Assembly (NCBI GenBank): GCA_019424645.1
Contig: JAHYZB010000041.1
Location: 1-16,588, forward strand
DNA length: 16,588 nt
Source: Oxalobacter formigenes
GTDB lineage: Bacteria > Pseudomonadota > Gammaproteobacteria > Burkholderiales > Burkholderiaceae_D
Direction of reading: 5' to 3'
The notes beneath the pieces were generated by a model. The model was given only the letters and a program-made list of their open reading frames with translations, was not told where the DNA came from and did not search any database. Of this stretch, positions 7,697 to 14,044 are shown piece after piece (position 1 is the first letter of the stretch; every line of letters begins with the position of its first letter). The position numbers and the translations under genes are program-made.

Positions 7697-7720
7697 CTCT
7701 TTCCCTCTTTCCCTCTTTCC
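7697..7720 (+). repeat. Three tandem copies of an 8-base pyrimidine unit
   Basis: The unit CTCTTTCC occurs three times without change at 7697-7704, 7705-7712 and 7713-7720. It lies directly after the terminator hairpin. The copy number could vary by slippage. It may serve simply as the terminator tail. Confidence 0.7.
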
Positions 7721-7771
7721 CTTTTATCTTTCTCCTTCAATATAAAGACCTCATCCCTACATACGATCAAT

Positions 7772-7810
7772 AACTGCCAGTTCTTGGCAGTTTTGACAGA
7801 TCATGGCAGT
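7772..7810. promoter_or_regulatory. Candidate operator: repeated TGGCAGT motifs upstream of the PAS/AAA+ regulator
   Basis: A perfect inverted repeat, AACTGCCA (7772-7779) and TGGCAGTT (7785-7792) around 5 bases, is followed by another TGGCAGT at 7804-7810 and a near copy TGACAG at 7794-7799. The three same-strand copies start at 7785, 7794 and 7804, close to one helix turn apart. They lie 37-75 bases before the regulator's ATG, a usual place for autoregulation. Confidence 0.5.
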
Positions 7811-7846
7811 ATATGGAAATGAACCGTTAACAAAAAAGAAATCGTT

Positions 7847-9130
7847 ATGTCCTTTACCGAACTCAGCTCGTTTCTTCAGGCGCAGAGCGACCCCCACATT
7901 CTTTTCGACAGGGAATACCGGATAATCGCTGTCAATGGCGCTTTTCGAAAATATTGCAATCCCCAGACCTCCGTCATCGGCCGCACCTGTTATGAGGTAT
8001 CCCACAACTACACCATGCCATGCGATCATTCCGGTGAAACCTGCCCCCTCGCAAAAAGCAGGCGTTCCGGCAAATCCGAGCGGGTACTGCATATGCATCA
8101 CACTCCTGAAGGAGAGGAATACGTCAGTATCGAACTGACCCCCATCAAAAATTCTTCAGGAGAAATCACCTGTTTCGTCGAAAAAATCGAACCGGTCAAA
8201 ATGGCAAAAGGCCAGACGGTAAAGAACAGTCTCACCGGAAAATCCGCTGCTTTCACCCGAATGATGAATCTGGTTGAAAAAGCCGCTTCATCAGATATCA
8301 ACATCCTTCTTTATGGAGAATCGGGAACCGGCAAGGAACTCGTAGCCCAGGCTATTCATCGTGCCGGGAAACGGGCTGCCAAACCATTTATCGTCGTCGA
8401 TTGCTCGGGGATACCCGAAACCCACTTCGAAAGCGAACTGTTCGGGCAGGAACGGCCAGCACATTCCAGAACAGGTTCCGCAAAAAAGGGATTGGTCGAT
8501 GCAGCAGACGGAGGTACCCTTTTTCTGGATGAGGCTGGTGATCTTCCCCTCTCCATCCAGTCGAAACTGTTGCACCTCCTGGAAACCGGTGCCTACCGGC
8601 GTCACGGTTCAGCCGACCTGCGCCGTGCGGATATCCGCGTCATTTCGGCTACCCGTCACAACCTCCGGAAAAAAGCCGAAGACAAGCTGTTCAGGAAAGA
8701 CCTCTACTACATGCTTGAAACCTTTCCCATCCCTGTTCCGGCCTTGAGGGACAGACTGGAAGACATTCCGCTTCTGATTGCATCCCTTCTGAAAAAAGTG
8801 GCGCCCGAAAGGAACCTGACTCCCTCCGACGAAGCCATGTTTCTCCTCCAGACCTACCCCTATCCGGGAAACGTCAGAGAATTGCGCAACTTCCTCGAAC
8901 GGGCGACACTGCTGTGCGAAAGTCATGAAATCCGTCCCGAACATCTGTTGATTCCCCCGTCAGAAAATAGTGAAAAACCGGCAGCGGAACAGATATCTCC
9001 GGATGCACAATCAGGACAGCTGCTTTCGACATTTTCCGGAAAACGCAAAACCCTTGCAAAAATGTTGGGCATCAGCGAACGCACACTTTATCGTCGTCTT
9101 TCTGAACTGCAGGAAAACCGGGATGATTAA
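7847..9130 (+). CDS. PAS / AAA+ / Fis-type regulator of the sigma-54 activator family, with a degenerate GAFTGA loop
   Basis: The 427-residue protein has three parts. Residues about 10-115 form a PAS-like sensor with Cys37, Cys48, Cys59 and Cys66 (RTCYE, MPCDHSGETCPL). Residues about 130-370 form the AAA+ domain of sigma-54 activators: Walker A GESGTGKE at 157-164, Walker B GGTLFLDEAGD at 222-232, and GNVREL at 341-346. Residues 401-421 form a Fis-type helix-turn-helix (TLAKMLGISERTLYRRL). The sigma-54 contact loop is not GAFTGA but PAHSRT (204-209, after LFGQER). The second arginine-finger position (usual YYRL) is Met289 (YYML), while Arg283 is kept. ATP binding therefore looks intact, but normal sigma-54 activation is doubtful; TyrR and Rhodobacter capsulatus NtrC are known relatives that lack GAFTGA and work with sigma-70. 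It lies 239 bp upstream of frc on the same strand. Control of frc or of itself is possible but inferred only from position. Confidence 0.88.
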   Translation: MSFTELSSFLQAQSDPHILFDREYRIIAVNGAFRKYCNPQTSVIGRTCYEVSHNYTMPCDHSGETCPLAKSRRSGKSERVLHMHHTPEGEEYVSIELTPIKNSSGEITCFVEKIEPVKMAKGQTVKNSLTGKSAAFTRMMNLVEKAASSDINILLYGESGTGKELVAQAIHRAGKRAAKPFIVVDCSGIPETHFESELFGQERPAHSRTGSAKKGLVDAADGGTLFLDEAGDLPLSIQSKLLHLLETGAYRRHGSADLRRADIRVISATRHNLRKKAEDKLFRKDLYYMLETFPIPVPALRDRLEDIPLLIASLLKKVAPERNLTPSDEAMFLLQTYPYPGNVRELRNFLERATLLCESHEIRPEHLLIPPSENSEKPAAEQISPDAQSGQLLSTFSGKRKTLAKMLGISERTLYRRLSELQENRDD

Positions 9131-9164
9131 AGCCAGACACATTAATGAATCATTTCAAACGCTC

Positions 9165-9192
9165 TTGATTTAAATAACTTATCGAGTAAAAT
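9165..9192 (+). promoter_or_regulatory. Predicted frc promoter
   Basis: TTGATT (9165-9170) and TAAAAT (9187-9192) are separated by 16 bases. The likely transcription start near 9199 gives a leader of about 170 bases before frc. It is the best sigma-70-type match in the gap. Confidence 0.55.
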
Positions 9193-9262
9193 ATAGGGGC
9201 TATACATAAAGCTTGCTTCATTTTGAGATGTTGTGCGAAGTGTTAGCAATCCAAGTTAGTAC

Positions 9263-9287
9263 CTTCAGCCCTCTGGGCGAAGTTTTT
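9263..9287 (+). terminator. Terminator-like hairpin inside the frc leader
   Basis: CTTC-A-GCCC (9263-9271) pairs with GGGCGAAG (9275-9282) with one bulged A and a 3-base loop, directly followed by TTTTTCTTTCTT. This is the form of an intrinsic terminator. It lies after the predicted frc promoter and 83 bases before the frc ATG. It may be an attenuator, or it may end transcripts coming from the upstream regulator if frc uses a closer promoter. A second, imperfect hairpin (about 9294-9320, TTGGCA to TGGCCA) follows it. Confidence 0.5.
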
Positions 9288-9369
9288 CTTTCTTGGCAAT
9301 TCCTTTTGGGGAAATGGCCACAGAGAATAAAAACCAAAAGTTGTACCAACGACAAGGAAATGAGAAATT

Positions 9370-10656
9370 ATGACTAAACCATTAGACGGACTTAATGTGC
9401 TTGATTTTACCCACGTCCAGGCAGGTCCTGCCTGTACGCAGATGATGGGTTTCTTGGGTGCAAACGTCATCAAGATTGAAAGACGTGGTTCCGGAGATAT
9501 GACTCGTGGATGGCTGCAGGATCAACCAAACGTTGACTCCCTGTATTTCACGATGTTCAACTGTAACAAACGTTCCATTGAACTGGACATGAAAACCCCG
9601 GAAGGCAAAGAACTTCTGGAACAGATGATCAAAAAAGCCGACGTTATGGTCGAAAACTTCGGACCAGGCGCACTGGATCGTATGGGCTTTACCTGGGAAT
9701 ACATTCAGGAACTGAATCCACGCGTCATTCTGGCTTCCGTTAAAGGCTATGCAGAGGGCCATGCAAACGAACACTACAAAGTGTACGAAAACGTTGCACA
9801 GTGCTCCGGCGGTGCTGCTGCTACCACCGGTTTCTGGGATGGTCCTCCACTCGTTTCTGCTGCTGCTCTGGGTGATTCCAACTCCGGTATGCACCTGATC
9901 ATCGGTATTCTGGCCGCTCTGGAAATGCGTCACAAAACCGGTCGTGGACAGAAAGTTGCCGTTGCAATGCAGGACGCTGTTCTGAATCTGGTTCGTATCA
10001 AACTGCGTGACCAGCAACGTCTGGAAAGAACCGGCATCCTGGCTGAATACCCACAGGCACAGCCTAACTTCGCCTTCGACAGAGACGGTAACCCACTGTC
10101 CTTCGACAACATCAAATCCGTACCACGTGGCGGTAACGCAGGTGGCGGCGGCCAGCCAGGCTGGATGCTGAAATGTAAAGGCTGGGAAACCGATGCGGAC
10201 TCCTACGTTTACTTCACCATTGCAGCCAACATGTGGCCACAGATCTGCGACATGATCGACAAGCCGGAATGGAAAGACGACCCAGCTTACAACACATTCG
10301 AAGGCCGTGTTGACAAACTGATGGACATCTTCTCCTTCATCGAAACCAAGTTCGCTGACAAGGACAAATTTGAAGTTACCGAATGGGCTTCACAGTATGA
10401 CATTCCATGCGGTCCGGTCATGTCCATGAAAGAACTGGCTCACGATCCATCCCTGCATAAAGTGGGTACCATCGTTGAAGTTGTCGACGAAATTCGTGGT
10501 AACCACCTGACCGTTGGTGCACCGTTCAAATTCTCCGGATTCAAACCGGAAATTACCCGTGCTCCGCTGTTGGGCGAACATACTGACGAAGTTCTGAAAG
10601 AAATGGGTCTTGACGATGCCAAGATCAAAGAACTGCATGCAAAAAAAGTAGTTTGA
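9370..10656 (+). CDS. frc: Formyl-CoA:oxalate CoA-transferase
   Basis: The 428-residue product belongs to the class III (CaiB/BaiF) CoA-transferases. It moves CoA from formyl-CoA to oxalate, making oxalyl-CoA for decarboxylation by Oxc; the cycle with the oxalate:formate exchanger gives Oxalobacter its energy. Identification is firm: the catalytic Asp169 (ALGDSNSG) that forms the aspartyl-CoA intermediate, Gln17 (HVQAGPAC), Trp48 (RGWLQ) and the mobile tetraglycine loop 258-261 (NAGGGGQPG) are all at their published O. formigenes positions. A Shine-Dalgarno AAGGA lies 11 bases before the ATG. Codon use differs from the neighbours: of about 22 proline codons, most are CCA and none is CCC, and T-ending codons such as GGT, CGT and GTT are frequent, as expected for a very highly expressed gene. 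It stands alone, with a long leader and a strong terminator; oxc is not nearby. Confidence 0.99.
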   Translation: MTKPLDGLNVLDFTHVQAGPACTQMMGFLGANVIKIERRGSGDMTRGWLQDQPNVDSLYFTMFNCNKRSIELDMKTPEGKELLEQMIKKADVMVENFGPGALDRMGFTWEYIQELNPRVILASVKGYAEGHANEHYKVYENVAQCSGGAAATTGFWDGPPLVSAAALGDSNSGMHLIIGILAALEMRHKTGRGQKVAVAMQDAVLNLVRIKLRDQQRLERTGILAEYPQAQPNFAFDRDGNPLSFDNIKSVPRGGNAGGGGQPGWMLKCKGWETDADSYVYFTIAANMWPQICDMIDKPEWKDDPAYNTFEGRVDKLMDIFSFIETKFADKDKFEVTEWASQYDIPCGPVMSMKELAHDPSLHKVGTIVEVVDEIRGNHLTVGAPFKFSGFKPEITRAPLLGEHTDEVLKEMGLDDAKIKELHAKKVV

Positions 10657-10673
10657 TTACTCAGTTTTCTGAG

Positions 10674-10703
10674 AAAAACGGCACTCTTCGGAGTGCCGTT
10701 TTT
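10674..10703 (+). terminator. Strong intrinsic terminator of frc
   Basis: A perfect 13-bp stem, AAAAACGGCACTC (10674-10686) and GAGTGCCGTTTTT (10691-10703), is closed by a TTCG tetraloop and followed by GTTTTTTTAT. It lies 18 bases after the frc stop codon. The A/T symmetry would let it work in both directions. Confidence 0.92.
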
Positions 10704-11079
10704 GTTTTTTTATACAAGACAGTAACCCGGCTGGCTTGTTATATTGCTTTCACATCCTTCCTGTCATATTTCCTTCCCTATCGCTTGTCCCTATAAAACT
10801 TTTCCCCCATTCCATCATTCCCATATCTGCCTCGCTTTAATGTGTGCCATACAAATCGACTATCCAGTCACTGCCATAAACTGTCAAAATTATGCCAAAT
10901 TCGATATAGATGACATAAAAACAATTTCAAGCGATGACGTCCACACAAATAAAACATACATAACTTATTGTTTCCAAACAGATTTATTTATAAAAAATAA
11001 TCATTGTAGTATTGGATAGTTAATAGATAGAATTAAGATATCCTGAACGATCATGACTTACTCTAACGGATTAACAATC
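10704..11079. other. Intergenic region of about 375 bp after frc, no gene seen
   Basis: The first half is C/T-rich on the plus strand and the second half is A+T-rich. An open frame at 10744-11019 exists, but its product has no recognisable features and a composition typical of non-coding A+T-rich DNA. The only signal noted is a weak promoter-like pair near the right end (11004-11033). Confidence 0.5.
11004..11033 (+). promoter_or_regulatory. Weak predicted promoter for the metallo-beta-lactamase-fold gene
   Basis: TTGTAG (11004-11009) and TAGAAT (11028-11033) are 18 bases apart. Transcription would start near 11040, giving about 40 bases of leader to the ATG at 11080 but only about 13 to the ATG at 11053, so it favours the later start. 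Confidence 0.3.
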
Positions 11080-12024
11080 ATGTCAAACGTAGTAACAGAA
11101 CACCAGTGTGGATGTGGTCATCACGCATCCAGTATTACCCTTCTCGTAGACAACAAAGCTGGAGAAGGTCTTGAATGTGTACACGGTTTTGCCGCCTGGA
11201 TCAAAATCCGTGACCGTCGCATTCTTTTCGATACCGGTCAGAAAGGCGTCATCCTGAAAAACGCCGAACGCCTCGGCATCAATCTGGCGGACGCGGAAGT
11301 ACTGGTCATGAGCCATGGTCATGACGATCATACCGACAATCTGGCCGACTTTTACGCCATCAACCCGAACGCGCCGATGTACTGCGGACAGAATATCGAC
11401 GCCGACCGTTTTTGTTGCCGCCCCGGTGAACAATCCCTGAACTGGTCGCCTCCGGCCAGTGCAAAACAGGTATTTGCCAATTTGCCACCGGAACAAAAAC
11501 ATATCCTGGCCGCCCCGCATTATTTCCTGCCGGGTGTGGCGGCCACCGGCCCGGTGCCTCGTCTGACGAATTTCGAAGATGTTGGCGACGCCCTCTTCCT
11601 CGACGCAGCCGGAACCAGACCCGACCCTGTTTCCGACGACATGTCCATGTGGTTCGAAACCGATAAAGGCCTCGTCATTCTTTTGGGCTGCTGTCACTCC
11701 GGCATTGTCAATACCGTCAACTACATTCGTAAAGTATCCGGCATTGAAAAAGTATCCGGCATCGTCGGCGGCATGCACCTGATTCGCGCCAATGAAGAAC
11801 GCATGAAAAACACACTGGAAGCGATGAAGAGCTGGAATCTGGACTGGTTGATTCCCTGCCACTGTACAGGTGACAAAGCCATGCAACAAATGAAAGATTA
11901 TCTGGGCGAGATCGTCACTTTCGGCTGTACCGGCACGGTTATCGAACTGGGCCAGATTCCCGAAAAACAAAATGGCGATTTTTCCATGTGCAAAAAACAC
12001 GTCTGTGGATGCGGATGTGCCTGA
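11080..12024 (+). CDS. Metallo-beta-lactamase-fold hydrolase with Cys-rich ends
   Basis: The 314-residue product has the metal-binding motif HGHDDH (His79, His81, Asp83, His84 in MSHGHDDHTDN), a later His206 in GCCHSGIVNTV, GGMHLI near 231-236 and a C-terminal PCHCTGDKAM. This layout, with PDPVSDDMSMWFET before the third metal histidine, resembles the subgroup related to the methanopterin-pathway enzyme that makes 7,8-dihydropterin-6-methyl ribofuranosyl-aminobenzene phosphate. In bacteria this subgroup has largely unknown roles, so that activity should not be assumed. Unusual are the ends: HQCGCGHH at 8-15, and four cysteines in the last 11 residues (Cys304, 309, 311, 313; KKHVCGCGCA), which could bind extra metal. 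An ATG at 11053 would add 9 residues; 11080 is preferred on leader length and a weak GGA. It is transcribed alone and ends at the hairpin 12183-12215. Confidence 0.82.
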   Translation: MSNVVTEHQCGCGHHASSITLLVDNKAGEGLECVHGFAAWIKIRDRRILFDTGQKGVILKNAERLGINLADAEVLVMSHGHDDHTDNLADFYAINPNAPMYCGQNIDADRFCCRPGEQSLNWSPPASAKQVFANLPPEQKHILAAPHYFLPGVAATGPVPRLTNFEDVGDALFLDAAGTRPDPVSDDMSMWFETDKGLVILLGCCHSGIVNTVNYIRKVSGIEKVSGIVGGMHLIRANEERMKNTLEAMKSWNLDWLIPCHCTGDKAMQQMKDYLGEIVTFGCTGTVIELGQIPEKQNGDFSMCKKHVCGCGCA

Positions 12025-12182
12025 TAGAAGTAGCAGTCAAGCTTTATGGAATATTCTGTGCTAACGGCAAACTGAACGTTTTACACTTTCTTACTTACCA
12101 GAACGATTTCAGATGATGACCGATATATAAAAAGCTGAATCCTTGTCGCAGCAGATTTATATCTTTCACAGAATCCCTTCCG

Positions 12183-12215
12183 GCAAAAAAGCCAGCGTTC
12201 AGCTGGCTTTTTTGC
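12183..12215. terminator. Strong bidirectional terminator between convergent genes
   Basis: A perfect 14-bp stem, GCAAAAAAGCCAGC (12183-12196) and GCTGGCTTTTTTGC (12202-12215), has loop GTTCA. A-run and T-run sides make it a terminator for both the metallo-beta-lactamase-fold gene and the AAA+ gene on the other strand. Its core (AAGCCAGC-N5-GCTGGCTT) recurs at 13985-14005. Confidence 0.88.
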
Positions 12216-12241
12216 ACGATACGACTTCAGAAATGACAGAC

Positions 12242-13888
12242 TCACCGCCGTCCCCTGAATATGGCAGACTGATGGAAAGCCTCCAGTGAAACCGGTTCAT
12301 TACTGCTGGTACATAAACGACTGGTCAGTTTCAGCATCTCCTTGATATCCCGTCCGGAAGAATACGGAAAATCCCGGACAAGATCTGCAATAAGCTTGTC
12401 GGACAACTCGACCTGAAATTGCCCTGACAAGGATTTCCACAATCTGACGGCATCCTCTGTGGGAGGCGTTTCATAACGAATCTCCGCAATACAACGCGAG
12501 AGGATGGCCTCATCCACATCATCGACACGGTTGGTCGTCATGAACAACAAACCGTCAAAATATTCCAGCGTCCTCAGGAACTCCGCCACAATAGCGTTAT
12601 GCTCCAGGTCATTGTCACGACGGCGGATATACACGTCCGCTTCATCCATCAACAATATCGCATCCCAACGTGCCGCACGCTGTAAAACAGTGGAAAGTGC
12701 CGCTTCAACACTTTCGCCTGAAGTACCCAGCTGTCCGGAATGAACACGATACAATGGCTTGCCGGCCACCTCGGAATAGACTTCGGCCGTTAGCGTTTTT
12801 CCAAGACCGGCAGCTCCCATACACAAGATCGTCGTTCCGCCTGACTTTCCTTCAATAATGTCATCGACCAGCATATCCGGATTCGCTGTCAGAATGTCGA
12901 TCAGCCTGCGATGTTCCTCCGGTAAAACGAGTTTGTCCTTCAATTCTGGCCTGTACTGGTATTCCTCCAGATTCTGAACGTGCACCCAGCAATTTTCGTG
13001 CTGTTCAAGATAAAACATCCGGAGATAGCAGTGAACCGGAATCTTCCCTGTCGTTCCGTCAATAATGCCTCCATCACCCGAATGCGTTTCGATCCGCCGT
13101 TCGATGATTTCCTCATCATTGACACACTTGATAGCGGTATCTTTTGGAATCCGGAACAATTCCAGATTTTCGGACAATCTGGTTTCCCCTGGCCTGATCA
13201 GGAAACCGAAATTTCTCGCAAGAAACTGTTTTCCGTAAAATGGCTGAAAAGTAGTGAAACGCCGATACTGCCTTTCATATTCCTCGCTGAATTCCGGACA
13301 TTCCTTGTAGAATCCCTTCATCGAAAGCAATTCGGGAATGGACAGTTTGCCCATTTCCCTCTGATAAAACAGAATGGCACTTGTCATGCCGCTTCGCCAT
13401 TGTTCCGGAACGGAGTCGTCAACACGAGTGGTTGCAGCAACGGTATTGGCCAGTAACTGGATACTGACATAGGCCGAAGAGGGTTTGTCATACTCCCTGG
13501 GCACATATTCTATACTGTCGATCAGCCAGGGAAGCAGGATGCCGTCTTTACTGCGACGGTAAAGCCAGCCGTCAATGGCATCAATCGATAAATATTCTTT
13601 CAACACCGGAATCAACATCTCGAGAGTCGGAACGGTGAATGTTCCTCCTCTCGCTTTCCTGACATTACGCTCACCGATAAGCTGGAATAACAATCCCTGG
13701 TCATCGTTTTTCTCAGCCAGACGCCATAACTGATCCAGCGCGTCCTCATCTTCATCGAAAAGATGATCAGGTACAAGAATCCGGCCATTGGTCAGGCCGT
13801 GTGAAGCAAGATGTTTCACCAATACAGAATCCTTGCTGACATTGGCCAGCAATTCATTAACCAGCGAAACAGAAAGATCAAATTCCAT
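12242..13888 (-). CDS. AAA+ ATPase with an unassigned N-terminal region
   Basis: The 548-residue product has a C-terminal AAA+ module with Walker A GAAGLGKT (358-365), Walker B LLMDEAD (412-418), sensor 1 TTN (451-453), a likely arginine finger Arg465 (ILSRC) and a sensor-2-like SGRDIKEM (511-518). This is the FtsH/Cdc48-like 'central region' AAA type, predicted to remodel or unfold a protein partner with ATP. The first 330 or so residues match no family I can name; they are soluble, acidic in places and include an aromatic-rich stretch (FTTFQPFYGKQFLARNFGF). No membrane segment is seen. The frame opens at a TTG (13900), but the ATG at 13888 is preferred because a GAGTGG Shine-Dalgarno-like stretch precedes it. 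It has no co-directional partner close by, and hairpins with the same core lie on both sides. Confidence 0.85.
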   Translation of the reverse strand: MEFDLSVSLVNELLANVSKDSVLVKHLASHGLTNGRILVPDHLFDEDEDALDQLWRLAEKNDDQGLLFQLIGERNVRKARGGTFTVPTLEMLIPVLKEYLSIDAIDGWLYRRSKDGILLPWLIDSIEYVPREYDKPSSAYVSIQLLANTVAATTRVDDSVPEQWRSGMTSAILFYQREMGKLSIPELLSMKGFYKECPEFSEEYERQYRRFTTFQPFYGKQFLARNFGFLIRPGETRLSENLELFRIPKDTAIKCVNDEEIIERRIETHSGDGGIIDGTTGKIPVHCYLRMFYLEQHENCWVHVQNLEEYQYRPELKDKLVLPEEHRRLIDILTANPDMLVDDIIEGKSGGTTILCMGAAGLGKTLTAEVYSEVAGKPLYRVHSGQLGTSGESVEAALSTVLQRAARWDAILLMDEADVYIRRRDNDLEHNAIVAEFLRTLEYFDGLLFMTTNRVDDVDEAILSRCIAEIRYETPPTEDAVRLWKSLSGQFQVELSDKLIADLVRDFPYSSGRDIKEMLKLTSRLCTSSNEPVSLEAFHQSAIFRGRR

Positions 13889-13980
13889 ACGACCACTCAA
13901 TCGAACAGTGAAAAATACCTATTATCAAACAAAACAGAACTTTCCTGTTACTGTTTTCAAGACATGAAAACAGCCAATAA

Positions 13981-14009
13981 ACCGAAGCCAGCATAAAGCT
14001 GGCTTCGGT
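13981..14009. terminator. Terminator hairpin after the deacetylase-like gene
   Basis: A perfect 12-bp stem, ACCGAAGCCAGC (13981-13992) and GCTGGCTTCGGT (13998-14009), has loop ATAAA. It lies 35 bases beyond the stop of the minus-strand gene that starts at 15355. The minus-strand tail is only moderately T-rich (TTTATT). Its core stem matches the hairpin at 12189-12209. Confidence 0.75.
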
Positions 14010-14044
14010 CGCTTGCAACAAACATCAGACAACGGAAATTCGTA

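Noticed and set aside
7784..7809. Possible sigma-54 promoter (TGGCA-type -24 box) before the PAS/AAA+ regulator
   Set aside because: None of the TGGCAG copies has GC at the required distance for a -12 box. The same test failed for TTGGCA at 9294-9298 before frc.
5842..9183. AATAACTTATC occurs both after metR (5842-5852) and in the frc promoter spacer (9173-9183)
   Set aside because: It is an 11-base A/T-rich match in two A/T-rich regions with different contexts; chance is the simplest explanation.
10744..11019. Open frame of 91 codons after frc
   Set aside because: It covers an A+T-rich gap, has no ribosome-binding site and no recognisable protein feature. Treated as non-coding.
11731..11762. 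14-base direct repeat (AAAGTATCCGGCAT, period 18) in the metallo-beta-lactamase-fold gene
   Set aside because: It encodes KVSGIEKVSGI, where family members also have similar residues and the same length, so it looks like chance or local codon similarity and not an insertion.
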